Positions 44,112 to 56,400 of a stretch of DNA of 64,000 bases are shown here, piece by piece; the first letter of the stretch is position 1; each line of letters starts with the position of its first letter. The stretch comes from Cenococcum geophilum 1.58 (taxonomy: Eukaryota > Ascomycota > Dothideomycetes > Gloniales > Gloniaceae), in the NCBI GenBank assembly GCA_001692895.1, contig KV748206.1, positions 8,434 to 72,433 of the forward strand. The letters are read 5' to 3'. The notes under the pieces were generated by a model. It made no database searches. It had not been told where the DNA came from and saw only the letters and a program-made list of their open reading frames with translations. Position numbers and translations under genes: made by a program.

Positions 44112-46358
44112 CTACAACTTCCTAATATTCCGGCTGATCATGACGACCAACCCGGCGACAATCTTGATGCCAATCCGCAGCACCCACACCACCGTCTTAA
44201 ACGCAACCCCCAGCACGGTGATGATCGTCCGCGTGATAAAAGGCAGGCCGTCCTCCTTATCCTGCTTCGTTTTCTTCGCACCCTTCTGCTTCCCATCCTC
44301 CGACTGCCCGTACCAATTCTCCATCTCGATATCCTTCTCATGCGGCGATGCATGGCCCGTACGACTGCTGCGCAGACTCCACTTGCGGCCGGGTTTCGAC
44401 TTGACCTTCCCCGCGCCAAAGGCCTCGAGGCCCTCGACGAAGCTCTCCTTCAGCGACGCGGCGCTGGACCTTGGTTTCTGGCCGCTGAGCAGGCTGCTCG
44501 GGGGCGGCGGCTCGAAGTGGGCGTTTGCGTTCTGCGGGGAGCGCGACGCGCGCACGCTCTCGGCCACCGCGACGGCGAGCAGCGTCGTCGCGGCCACGTC
44601 GACCAGGTACGGATTGCCGAAGCGCGTCAGTGCCGCGAGGTTGAGAATCAGCGAGTCGGTCGTGAAGTCGAGCCGTGCGAGGACGGCGTCGTCGGCAGCG
44701 GCGTCGGTCGTCGTGGCTAGGTCTGCGAGGTCGACTTCTGAGGGCGTGGGCGAGCCGGCGCGGGAGCCGTGGCCGGTGGTGCGGGAGGGGGAGCGGGGTA
44801 GAGGAGGCGGAGGGTTGAAGGCGCGCGGGGAGGAGGGGGAGAGGATGTAGGGGTTTAGCAGCGTGATGGAGCCGGATTTGTTGCGGGTAGGTTGCTGCAT
44901 CTGCGGCAGGTTGTGCCCGTAGACGGCGGTGGTGGGCCGGATCGACGGGGTGTTGATGTCGCCGCATTCGCCTTCGAGCTGCACGGGGAACACGCCGAGC
45001 GTTGGGTGGTGCAGTTGGTATGTGCCTTGGGTCATGGCTTGCGCGAAGGGATTGTTGGTCTGGTGCGAGGGCAGCGGCTCACGCGTCCATGCTAGAGCGC
45101 AGCATTCGCGTTCTGCGGCGCCACGGAGAACATCCTGAGCAAGACGCTCAGCGGCAGGAGATACTGCGCCAGGATCGACCCAGGCGAGTTGGGAGGCTGC
45201 GGGGGAGTTTGCAGCAGCGTCGAGGGCAGCGAGAGCAGCGAGTTTAGGGTAGATTGATGTGAGGAGGGAGGACGAAACTTCGTTGAATTCACCATATTGC
45301 TGGAACGCGGCGTTTGCTGGCGGTGGTGCAACGAGAGAAAGGTGAGTGACCGGAAGGGCTCTAGGCTGGGTAGGATGGTGACGTTTGATAAGGACTTCGT
45401 GTTCTAACTGCTCTTGCATTGCAGAATTGGATGACGGATCAGTGGATTGAGTAAGGCTGTAGAACGGAAGTGAAGGAGTAGGACCGAATGATATCATATT
45501 GGATGTGGCGGTTGCGCGGTGCATTTTTAGGGTGTATATTTGCACGGCCGGCTCTTCTTGTCCATTGGCGGCCAGCCAGAGATTGTCCAGAAGTGGTGCC
45601 GGAGTGTAGTAAGGTTTGTACGAAGGACCACTGCTTCCTGGCCCTGGCAGAACATTGCTATGCGGCACATATAACTCTGGTGAATATGGTGATCTACTGA
45701 TCTTCTCCCTGGGAATGTGTGTTGGTGATGTCTCTGTTGGGTGGTAATGCTGTTGGGCCAAAGGAACCGTGGGATTATAAACGGGAAATATCGACCTCAT
45801 GGGTGGAGCGTCTTCGGGGCTTACTGGCGATCGATATGTCGCCGCACTATTGGCTCGCACCAATGTAGGGCTTCCTGAACGTGCTGATACTATGTCTGAG
45901 AATGCAGGAGAAGCTGATCGAGTAAGGTCTGGACTTGTGTTTATCGGACCTAGCATTCCATTATAGGTGGGTTGAATTGAAAATACTGGCGACGGTGATC
46001 TGTTACGGTCTGCGTTGACTGAAGGGGAGGCGGTCCTGCTGTATGTTGGTGTAGGCGCTCGCGGCTGTGGAGGGGGCTCGAAAGTTGATCTACTTTGTCG
46101 TGGTGGTGTCCTAGTAATTTGTGGTCTTGGGATGTGCGCTGATTCGGGAACGGTAACTGAATTAACTTGAATGATAAGCTCGTGGAAGTCGACCGGCGCT
46201 TTCGCACTTTTCGCACTATTTGCACTGTCTGTTCGCTCCCGCTCTGTCGAGGGCTCTGGTGTCGGAGGCTTGACTCGTGGCCTTCGAATTGGACTTGTCT
46301 GCTGCGACGGCACTTTCTGGGGAGGAGGGAACAATTGTAATGTGACCCCGGGAGACAT
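44112..46358 (-). CDS. Large Pro/Ser-rich protein with C-terminal membrane segment, unknown function
   Basis: A single exon of 748 codons. The first 250 or so residues are disordered, rich in Pro, Ser, Thr and Arg, with many SP/TP sites (for example RRPRVKPPTPEPS). A better-conserved-looking core follows from about residue 270 (LLDNLWLAANGQEEPAVQIY through AALDAAANSPAASQLAWVDP and FGNPYLVDVAATTLLAVAVA). A basic linker is then followed by a long hydrophobic stretch (TRTIITVLGVAFKTVVWVLR and IGIKIVAGLVVMIS) close to the C-terminus, enough for one or two membrane helices. I do not recognise the family. Topology suggests a tail-anchored or hairpin membrane protein with a large cytosolic part. Divergent from HGH1 by 999 bp. 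Confidence 0.8.
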   Translation of the reverse strand: MSPGVTLQLFPPPQKVPSQQTSPIRRPRVKPPTPEPSTERERTDSANSAKSAKAPVDFHELIIQVNSVTVPESAHIPRPQITRTPPRQSRSTFEPPPQPRAPTPTYSRTASPSVNADRNRSPSPVFSIQPTYNGMLGPINTSPDLTRSASPAFSDIVSARSGSPTLVRANSAATYRSPVSPEDAPPMRSIFPVYNPTVPLAQQHYHPTETSPTHIPREKISRSPYSPELYVPHSNVLPGPGSSGPSYKPYYTPAPLLDNLWLAANGQEEPAVQIYTLKMHRATATSNMISFGPTPSLPFYSLTQSTDPSSNSAMQEQLEHEVLIKRHHPTQPRALPVTHLSLVAPPPANAAFQQYGEFNEVSSSLLTSIYPKLAALAALDAAANSPAASQLAWVDPGAVSPAAERLAQDVLRGAAERECCALAWTREPLPSHQTNNPFAQAMTQGTYQLHHPTLGVFPVQLEGECGDINTPSIRPTTAVYGHNLPQMQQPTRNKSGSITLLNPYILSPSSPRAFNPPPPLPRSPSRTTGHGSRAGSPTPSEVDLADLATTTDAAADDAVLARLDFTTDSLILNLAALTRFGNPYLVDVAATTLLAVAVAESVRASRSPQNANAHFEPPPPSSLLSGQKPRSSAASLKESFVEGLEAFGAGKVKSKPGRKWSLRSSRTGHASPHEKDIEMENWYGQSEDGKQKGAKKTKQDKEDGLPFITRTIITVLGVAFKTVVWVLRIGIKIVAGLVVMISRNIRKL

Positions 46359-47357
46359 GATTGCAGAAAGAGCTTTGAATTAACGACAACAGTCTAGAAA
46401 TACCCTTTGGACCCAGTAGAGAGAAATATATAATAATATGAGAAAAACAGAGGAAAGATACACCTCAACAAAAACTCAAGAGAAAAGATCACGGAACCAG
46501 CCTGAGGGAAGCCAGATTATCTGGGGATAAACCCATATAAGGTCACTCACTCGCCGTCGTCCCCACAGGCCGCCCGAGAAAGCAATAGCGGCTCTTAGAT
46601 CGTTCCTTTGCATATGTCCTGCACGTTTGGTGCTGTTGGGCTAGGGGAACGGCCAATCAACATGCCTGTCGAGTGTGCGGGCGCTACAGGCCTCAGCGCT
46701 TAGATTTTGGTGGTTGGCTGTAAGCGCCCACTCTCGGCAAATCACCGACCTCGGACGGAATAGCTTGACGCCCATGATTCGCATAGGGCTTTCGCCCATG
46801 CGTAGAGCACCTTCTGCTAGGCATTCTCATGTATGTGACGAAGTTATTCGGACCGAAGCGTCTTTTGTGGCATACTATTCTCGACACCCTGGTGATGAGA
46901 AGGAAGTAAACGAAGATGGTGTGATGCCAAGCGTAGAGTATGTCGAAAGATTGTTCAATTTTATGCATGTCATCCTGTGCCTACTTTCTTACCGTCAGTC
47001 TTACGATGCCAATGATAGAATTGATGTCCTGTATGGATGTGATGGCTCAACAGGGTCATGCCTCGTTCAAACAGATCAGCAGTTTCAATATTGCGACTGA
47101 AGAGCGGAATTGAGACTGATGGGTAGAAGGGGTACATTGGAGGCCTTGGGTAGAGCTATTGTTGTATGTGAGTTTGTAGCTAGCGGTTAGAGAGACGGCG
47201 GAGATTTGAGAGACGCAGGAGAGGGGAAGGACAACAATAGAACCCGCTCTAACTCCACATACGGATTAGCTGGACATGTCTTATCGATAACACCCACCCG
47301 AAAAAGTCTGGGAGCGTCATGGGCGGAACACCCATTACTCGCTCATATATCATTACT
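46359..47357. promoter_or_regulatory. Divergent intergenic region upstream of HGH1
   Basis: 999 bp. An open frame at 46,675-47,100 (plus) has no conserved feature and I do not call it. No RNA or repeat recognised. Confidence 0.4.
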
Positions 47358-48757
47358 ATGCCCACCGAATTAGAAGAAGTAAGAATCAACCCTAAGACCC
47401 GTATAAAAACTTATACTAACCAGCCTTTTGCATAGCTTGTTGAGTTCCTCCATCATGGGAATACTCAAATTCGCCAAGTTGGTAAGGCTCGTAATGCATC
47501 TACTATGTGCAACTTTACTGACACCAAATTTCTTCTCAAGCTGCCGAGCACCTCGTCGGATATTCCGCGTCGCATACCACTATATTCAAGAGAGAGCAGT
47601 TAGCGCCGGTCAAGGACTTGAAGTTGTTGGTCAAAGATTACGCCGTATGAGATATAATATATCCTGGTGAACATAGCTGATAAAACAATTGTTAGTCAAT
47701 AGCTAAGAATGCTTTGACGATCCTGATCAATATCTCCCATGATCAGGAGGTATTGCAAAACCTAGCGAAAGACGATACCTTTCTCGAAACGCTACTCGTG
47801 CGGATAACCGTATGTCAGTTCTCCAAACTCATTGCTTCAACTCCGACACTCAGCGTATTCGTCACTTCAATAATCCTGACAATACCCTCTAGAGCACAAA
47901 GGAGCCAAACGCGAACGAGATAGCCATGCTCCTAGCCAACATGGCCAAATCCGACGACATGCAGCGCATCCTGAAGCTGACACGCGACGTCCCGAAAGAG
48001 CTCTCAACCTCGAAATGGGCGATGGACCAACTACTCGACTGCTTCGTCAAAGGCGCCGAAGGACGCTACAACAAGCACGCTGACTACGACTACCTCTCCT
48101 ACTTCTTCGCTGACCTAGCAAAAGTAGGTCCCCGCCACCCGCGCCCCAGCAGGACGGGATAACTAACATCTCCCGCAGTTCCCCGAAGGCCGCGCCTACC
48201 TAACCACCCCGCAGCCCCACGACAGCGACATCATCCCACTCACCAAACTCACCGTCTTTACCGAGCACGCCTCTACCGTCCGGCGACGCGGCGTCGCATC
48301 CGCCATCAAGAACTGCGCCTTCGACATCCACGTGCACCCGCGGCTGCTCTCTTCCTCGCCCACCGACGGCGTGAACCTGCTCCCCTACATCCTGCTACCA
48401 GTCATGGGCGGCGAGGAGTACAGCGATGAAGACACCGAGGGCATGCTGGACGACCTGCAGCTGCTGCCGCCGGACAAGGAGCGCGAGAAGGAGGCTGAGA
48501 TCGTCAAGACGCATTTGGAGACGCTGCTTTTGCTCGCCACGACGCGCGAGGGGCGGGATTTGCTGAGGCGCGTCAAGGTGTATCCGATTGTGCGGGAGAC
48601 GCATTTGCATGTTGATGATGAGGAGGTCAGGGAGGCGTGTGATAGGCTGGTTCAGGTGATTATGAGGGATGAGGAAGGAGAGGGGGAAGCGGAAGGGGAG
48701 AAGAAGGTTGTTGAGATGGAAGAAGATGAGGATGAACAGATTATTGATGTGTTATAG
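47358..48757 (+). CDS. hgh1: Hgh1, armadillo-type cochaperone for eEF2 folding, 364 aa
   Basis: Six exons: 47,358-47,378, 47,436-47,481, 47,541-47,644, 47,696-47,809, 47,893-48,123 and 48,179-48,757; introns of 51-83 nt. The start MPTELEELVEFLHHGNTQIR matches the family. For intron 3 I use the acceptor at 47,695, because it gives DYASIAKNALTILINIS in phase. Diagnostic segments are EPNANEIAMLLANMAKSD, KGAEGRYNKHADYDYLSYFF and DLAKFPEGRAYL, then RRRGVASAIKNCAFD, LLPYILLPVMGGEEYSDEDT and an acidic C-terminus. Hgh1 is an alpha-solenoid protein that works with TRiC and Hsp90 in folding translation factor eEF2 in the cytosol. Small first exons made this gene look like several short frames. Confidence 0.94.
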
Positions 48758-49745
48758 CGCGCTCAAATATACGTGCCGAGTTTCAGATGTTTTGGTGGGT
48801 CTTTATGCAGCAGTGGAGGATGCCCCAAATGGCAGTAGAGGTCGTACATCCACACAAGCTACGAACTCATTATTTTAAATCAAGATTCTTATATATGGCT
48901 AGGGTTAATCCTAACGTGTCCAGAGTTCCTAAAGCCTTCAGGGAGTTCATGGAGGGTTGAAGGAGGCCATTGAATTTGGTCTATCCTTGAACATGGTAGT
49001 ATTATTATGTATCGGCCCTGTGATAATACGTGAGTTGTGAGGTAGGAGAAGAAATCCTTAATTCAGAATCCAGTAACAAAACAAGATACATAGGTCTCCC
49101 CACGCTCTGACAAGAAGAATTTGGGAGTTGTGCAATAAATACCAATACACTATCCAGTCAAATGCATTCCTACAGACCAAAAAGGCGGTACTCTCGTTCA
49201 GGCTTAATAACTTACACGCTCTTCCTATACCATATAGTTAGTCTACAAAGGGCGTTCTATATTATAAAATCCTCCTTATAGCTTCTAGACCGTTCAGTCT
49301 AGTCAGCTGCAGTTCTGCACCTATCTTTTACTTTTTCTAGCTGCATACTGGCTGATGCTAACTGTGAGATGCGGGAACAACCTCGATTCCATCAACCCGT
49401 ATGAGAGGCCATAAGTAGCATTCCTCGAGCAAGGCTGAATTGCCTTAATTGGGCGCCTTGCTTCCCTTCAACGCGAGATCCTGTGAGGTTCTGCAAGGCT
49501 GAATTACGCAAGGCCTGGTGAGCTGATGCTGCTGTATCTCAACTTCAATACTCCGTAGGATGACAAGCTTTGCAGCTGTCCAATCAACCTTAGTCCGTAA
49601 TCGAAGCTAAATCTCCTCCAAGTGGCTTATCCCTTAGTGTGGCAGAAGTCACTTTTCGTGTTGGGCGCCTTTGGCGCTTTTAGCATGTTGCAGGCACCCT
49701 AGCTAGCGCGATTTTATCAGCAAGCCCACCAAACATTTCAACATT
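48758..49745. other. Intergenic, edge of the second repeat block
   Basis: About 990 bp of normal-composition DNA after HGH1. CTTGCAAGGCTGAATT-like words recur near 49,430-49,510. No gene or RNA recognised. It ends at the TIR of the AT-rich element. Confidence 0.45.
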
Positions 49746-50874
49746 AACGTGCCTCACCCCCAAGCGAGACACCCCCCCAAGCGAGACACTCTTAGCTTAA
49801 CTTACAACTCTAATAACTTTACTAATATTATTATTAAATGAAGTACAAAATATATTTATATAAGCTATTATATTAGTAAAATAATATTTAGATTAAAAAA
49901 TTAAAAAATTATATTCTCCCTACCCTAATAAAATTAATTTAAAATGGCTGTATATCTTATATTACATTTTTTTTATTTTTAAACTTAAGGTTATATATTA
50001 ATTTTTTTTATATTTTTTATATTTTTAATATATTATAATAGTTTATTAATTTTATATATAATTGCAAAGTATATAAAAATAATTAGTATTATATATATAA
50101 ATATATTTTTAAAAAAAAATTAACAAATCTTTTTTATATTAATGTTTTTATATTACTTTAATATGTTATTTTTAACGCTTTTTATATTTTTATAATATAT
50201 ATATTAAGTAAAAATAACTAATAAAAATTAATTTTATAAAAATTACTAACTTCTAATATAATAAATATAATATTTTTTTCTTTTTTATATATTAAAAATT
50301 TAAGCTAAGTAATATATAAGTAATTATACATAAATAGTATTAAGTATATTTTCATAATATGACCTATATATATATTTAATAGTATATAATTAAAAAACTT
50401 AAAAATATTATATAAAATATTATAAAAATATATAATTTTTCTTATTTTCTTAATTTTTCTTTGAGTTTTCTTTAAAAAATTAATTTTTATACTTATAATA
50501 GTAATATAATAATAATAATATTTATAATATTTATTAGTTTTACATATTATAATTATTTAAAAATACTCTTTTTATTAATATTTATTATATTACTATATTA
50601 CTATACCATTATATAATTACTTAAATTTTTATCTATTAATATATATTATTTATATATGTTATTATACTATTATACTATTATACTAATTTTAATAACTTAA
50701 TATAATATTATATAATAACTATATAATATAAAATAATAATAAATAATAATAAATATAGTAATAATATATAAGTCTATTTTAATAATTTACTAATCTACTA
50801 AATTTTTATTAAAATTTTATATTAATAATAGTATTATGGATTAGTTTTATATATAATAATAATAATAATAATTC

Positions 50875-53800
50875 ATTGCTTAACGTCCGATACGGATCCC
50901 TGTTGGGCCTATGCGGACTACTCCTTATTTATATGTGGGGAGAAAACTCTATTTAAGAAAATAAGAAAACCCTGTGATCTATCTCCCCACCTTTTAGGAC
51001 TTAACAACTTAGCGCCTGTAAGTCGCCTATAAGTCACCTATGGTGCTCTACTACCTTACTTTTTAACCTCCTTGGGAACCACTACTGCCGTAACAAGCCT
51101 ACGGACGCGCTAGTATTACACACTTTACTCTACCACTGTAGAGTTATTAGGGGGCGCCTGCTGCTCGCCCCTTTACCTTCTATTACTATTTCCTTTGCAA
51201 CCCGGAACTAATTTAGCATACTTTAGCTAATAAGCCACTGGGTGACCGCCTTAAGACCTTTTTGTGTTAAGAGCAGTGTATTATAGTTCTCTATGCTAGC
51301 TACTGAGAGCATTGCCTTTTAGTTAGTGCGTAAGGGGCATAACAGTATTACGTGTTTTAGTGTCTGTCTTGGCCAGCTATATTCGCATCTTGGGCTACCT
51401 ACTAGGACACCCACCTAGTAGAGCCAATCTTTTAGTCCTATTACTCCTGTTCTTATAAGTGTTGCCATTATATTTTCTGCCTTTATTAGGCCTTTACGGA
51501 GCCCTTAAGTATTTACCCCCTATGGCGTTAACTATGCTATGGCTTGGGTTTCTCTTGCCTAAGTTAGCCTCTAAACCTTCGACTCCTATACGCCTCTCCA
51601 GCGTTAGTTCAACCAGTATTGCATTACAGTAGATGGTTTCCCGGCCTTCTTCTATGCTTTATTTTGGCTCCTTTCTCTCTCTTACTATTATCTTTACTAA
51701 CCTCTTACGCATCTCCCTTCCTCCTCTATATAGGCCTGGGCCCTAAAGCAGCACTATTCTTCTTCTGCTTTCTTTACCTACTTCTCTAATATATCTTCCC
51801 TACTTTAGGGTTGTTAGTTTATTCTCCTGCGGGGTGCCCTAGGGTCCCTCTATAGTTTATTTAGGCGTGTCTTAATATACTTTATAACATTAGAGTTACG
51901 TTTATTTTACGCCCTTTATATTACAGCGGCTTTAATATATAGTTATAGGGGGGGAATATTAGCTTCCTTCTTAAGAAGTACTGTAAACGTTCGCTTATAC
52001 CCACCTATTATACTCCAGAGGCAGGCTGTTTAGACCTTTTAGAGTAGTTTAAGGAGTAATTTAGGAGGGCCTTTTTTAGTTTCTCCAATGGCCCAGATGC
52101 TAGATCTATACGTTATGGTTGGCCGGACAACTGCTATATATAGTAGGCGTGACTTCTAGAAGCATGGGCCCCATATAGAATTAACGATCCTAGATAATGC
52201 GATATACTATGCTTGGCCCTTACGGGCCGCTTGCGCCGCATATACGCTCCACCAGAGCTTGCTGTCTACCTATACTCCTAATACCCTTAGGCCCTGAACT
52301 GGTTGGCCCCTAAAGCCTTAAATGCAAATTATATGCTAAAGATCTATAGATTAGTTGCGTTTTCTTATAAAATGGATTAGCTGGTATTTCTCTGGTAAGA
52401 ATTGGACTCTATATCGTCTTGCCTATTCTATATAGGTATTATAGGCTTTCTCTAATATTCTATAATTCTCTGCGGCTGTTGGCCCGTATATAATTAGGTT
52501 TGTGTCGTTAACGAAGCCTATTCCCTAGGTCGCCCCTTCTTTAAAGGAGTTAAGTAGGTTGCTTATAAAGAAAAGGAAGAGTATAGGCGAGAGGGGTGAT
52601 CCTTATAGTATTCCTATTGCAACTGTAATAGGGGGGCTCTAGTATCCGCTAAAGACTAGTAATATTTCTTTCTGGCCTATAAAACCTTAAACAAATTATA
52701 TAATCCATTCTGGGAAGCCCTTTGCCCTAAGAATATATAGGAGGCGCTTATAGGGTATATTGTCGTAGGCACCACTAATATTAAGGCTAAGCATTAATAC
52801 TATAAAGTCCTTTCGCATCGCCCATGTAGATTTAATAGTAGTAGCGAGTAGCGTAAGTGCTAATAGTGTTAAGCGGTTCTTTCTTGCCCCTATTTAGCTT
52901 TGTGGTAGTAAAGCGTATTCCTCTACCATGTCTGCTATGCGTTCCGCTATTACCCTTTCTAAAATCTTACTAAGGGTGTTTTCTAAGGCAATAGGGCGGT
53001 AGCTTCCTAGGATTAAGTAATCTGCTTTACCTTTTTTTTGTAGAATAACCGTCGTTATAGATCTTCCAAGTCATGGGTAGTAGCCTATAGCAAAGCATAC
53101 TCTAGCTATATCTGCAAGCTAAGGTGCTATAAGTAGCCTATAGGTTTTTAGGGCCTTATTTAGAATCCCGTCTAGTCCTGGTGCTATATTATTTAAAAGG
53201 CGGCTAATAGTTCTAGCCATTTCCTCTATTATTATATCGCTGTTAACCTATAGGCGAGTCACTAGTGTTTCACCCGTGATGTCACTAAGGTCTACTAGAG
53301 CCGGTTAGGGGAAGAACCTTTCTATAAGGATCTTTGCCTTCTTATTATTGTTATTTATAGCCTATAATTCTCCTGCTCTTTGTAGGGGTGGTAGGTATAG
53401 GTCTTTTACTAAGCACCCTGTCTTTTTTTTTATCTATTTTGCTATAGCCCAAAGGCCCTTATTATAGGGGAGGCTTGGGTTAAAAGTATACTCGTTTATA
53501 AACCATCTCCAGTTATTCCTTACTTCTTTTTTTAGGGTATTCTTTAGCTAGTTTCTTATGTCTTTATATCGTCTCTTATCTTTAGGGTTATAGCTACTTA
53601 TATATTTCCTTCTTACTTGTTGTTAGCTAGTAACTAGAACTGCGTATTATATAGACCATGCGTATTACGCGTAGGGGCCTGGTTTTAAGACCGGGCAGTG
53701 CTCTTCTAGCCTATTTTTAATTGCTACCTAGATCCTTTCTAGTCTTTAGTTAATTTCCTTAGGGGTAGCTAATAAGCCTCGCTTATTTAGTATTAGGTGG

Positions 53801-56400
53801 ATTTCTTCTAGGTCTTAGAGTTGTTATTTAACTATATTAAGGAAACTATTTGTCTCAAGCTTCCTTATTATATATCTTTTTCTATTTAGTTGCGCTTTAG
53901 TATCTAGGTCTAGCTATATCTAAATAGGGATATAGTCTAGGGTAAGTGCCTATTTTTCTTTAGGGTTATACCTTTCAAGTCTCTAGTATAGGCCTTTATC
54001 CATAAATATAAGGTTAATTGTACTTCTGGCGGTGCCTTATTACCATATAATTGCTCCTAGGGGGGTAGCCAGCTTAAGGCCCCAGATATCTATAGCTCTT
54101 AGTAGGCACTCTAACTGTTAATCTTTAGTAATATAGATACCCCCCTACCGCGGGTAGTAGAGGTTTATATCTCCTAATAGAATAGACTCTATACCTTCGG
54201 TTTCCAGTAAGCTTATTACTAATATAATATTCTCTGTTTGTGGGACCCCTTTAACCCTAGGGTTATATACATTAATAATTTATACCAGTCCCCTATATGT
54301 TTGGATTATTATAACTATAATATCTAGGTTAACTATCTACTATAACTATAAGGACAGGCTAATAGCCTTGCTAATTATAAAGCATACGTGTATAGCTACT
54401 TTTGGTTTATATAGGAGCTGGAATCCTTGGGGGCAGTATATTAATTATATAAAGGTATTATAATACGGCTCTTATATAGCAAGGATATAGTATTTCTTTA
54501 GGTCTAGACTATCTAGTAGGGGCCTTACAAGACGGTGGTTTGTGTTGCCGTAGTTATACTATATAATAGATAGGTGGCGGACCCCCAGTAAGGGTCCTTT
54601 AACTCTCCTTTATTCCTTACTTCTTCTATTTCCACTTTCTTTAGGATATTTAGAGCTTCTATCTCTTATATCTATACCCTAGTCACTACTTATTTTATAT
54701 AGAGCTTTCTATTCCCATATCTTATATTCCTATTAGCGCTTCTATATCTAAATCTGTTATTATTACCGGTTCTTCCCCTATTCTTACTAGTCGGCTATAT
54801 ACCCTTTATAGGTTAGCTACGAATGTTATATTTATCGCGTTAAGTCTAATTCTTAATTGTCCTGGTTTTAAGCCTGCTGTTGCTATTTATAGGGGTCTTC
54901 CTACGGGGCGTCCTCTCCCTTATGTCCCCTGTAACCCTTATATCCCTAATTAGTCTAGTAATATTACGCGGCGTCGCTTCTAGCCCGTTAAGGCTTAGGA
55001 TGGCTAGCCTAGCCCTCTAGTGTTAAAGGTAGGAAACGCTAGAAAGGTATCTGCGTCCCCCTAGCTTATTACCTATTATTTCCATTTATATAACCTAGCG
55101 TGCAGTTATTCCCGTAGCTGTTAAGCCCTTACCTTCCGTCTCCTATATTTAATACAGTCTTCTCTCTCCTACGCCTTATATATGCTTTGGTGGCAGTTTA
55201 CGCATTTTATTTAGTCTTAATTTAAGCAGTATCTCGTATTATAGGGGCCTGCACAGTAGCCGTAGCACACCTGTACTGCGCATATAGATTAGGTATGTCC
55301 CTATTATATACAGCAATAGCATTATTCTAGGCGTAGTCTGTGGTTATAGAGCCTTATATTATATATAAGGCCATTTATAATTATTCCTTTTTAGATAAGG
55401 AGTTTTTGCATTCCTAGTATATATATACTAACAATAAGGGAGCTATGCGTTTATCCGGCGTCTCCCTAGCGAGTCTCCGGCGACCTTTATATCCTCTTAT
55501 TATTCTTATTATATACTTAGTTTACATTTTCTTATTAAAGCTATTAGATTTGGGTGATTCCAAGTCCTAGTATAAGGCGTTCCGTTTGTCTTACTATCTC
55601 CTATATAATTGCTATATTATCTACCTAGCGTCCCTTTTCTACCCTAAGGCTTATAGGGACCGCTAAGACTTTAACTAGGTAATCCTTACGAAGTACTTTT
55701 ATACCAATACGTTCTCCTAGCCTATCCCCTACCCTTACGGCTCGTTCCTTTGCCTATTAGTCCTTTAGGGTAACTCTAATATCTCCGCTCTTAAGGTATT
55801 AGACTATAACAGCGTTATAGACCTCTTTATGAATCTCTATAAGGACTTCTGTTTCTAATTATCCCCTAAGCCCCTCTACTTATTCTGTGTTTAGTTATAT
55901 TATAATTATATACCCGGTTATTANNTTAAGGGGGGTANGTTCCCTATNCTATANAAGNNNAGCTANAGCGGCNNAGGTGCGGTTCGCNNGTAAGGGGGGG
56001 TTNTANTTATTTTTAATTTTNCTTAGCCGTTAGAGGATTTAATTAAGGGTTTGCTAAAGGGGCGCCTAAGGTTCGCTAGACTAGCGGAGCTATTCTACTA
56101 GCTATATTAGTTCATTATAGCTAATAGTTACTCCCCCGCAATTCTAGATACTAGACGCGTCTAATAGGCTTTATATTTTATCAGATGCCTTCTTAATAGA
56201 GGTATTTCCGCTTTATAGTGTGGTATTCGCCCGTCTTTGTTGTGGAGGGCCATTGCTGGGCGTAGTTCTAGCGGTCGCGCGCGAGTGCGAGCCACCGTCG
56301 TTCGACGTGTGCCTCCCCTGCGATGCATGCATCTCAGGGGGATTCTCTGGGTGTTTTTCAGGGTTCTTTTGGTTGGTTTTAGTCTTTTTGGGCCGGGTGT
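50875..56400 (-). mobile_element. Non-LTR retrotransposon (LINE, Tad1/I-like), RIP-decayed
   Basis: Minus-strand reading gives, from right to left, a GC-rich 5' region (about 56,215-56,400), an ORF1-like area that is unreadable in detail, an AP endonuclease domain (about 54,900-53,950, with ILLGDINLYYPRWGG near 54,170), the reverse transcriptase (about 53,300-52,350), and a decayed C-terminal region to about 50,900. An (ATT)n tract next to the left edge may be the 3' tail. Stops occur throughout. Assembly quality is poor at 55,924-56,032, where many bases are N. Confidence 0.85.
52350..53300 (-). pseudogene. LINE reverse transcriptase remnant
   Basis: The minus-strand frame contains ADYLILGSYRPIALENTLSK then ILERVIAERIADMVEEYALL, GARKNRLTL, SGAYDNIPYKRLLYILRAKG, GSPLSPILFLFFISNLL and GFVNDTNLIIYG. 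This is the ordered motif set of non-LTR RT. The catalytic box reads FVND where FVDD is expected; the Asp codon changed G to A (near 52,505-52,515), again RIP-like. Several TAA/TAG codons interrupt it. Confidence 0.88.

Noticed and set aside
44043..44850. Plus-strand frames of 225 and 236 codons
   Set aside because: Both are antisense shadows of the GC-rich 3' half of the minus-strand gene 44,112-46,358.
46675..47100. Plus-strand frame of 141 codons between two divergent genes
   Set aside because: No conserved segment, and it lies in the probable promoter region of both neighbours.
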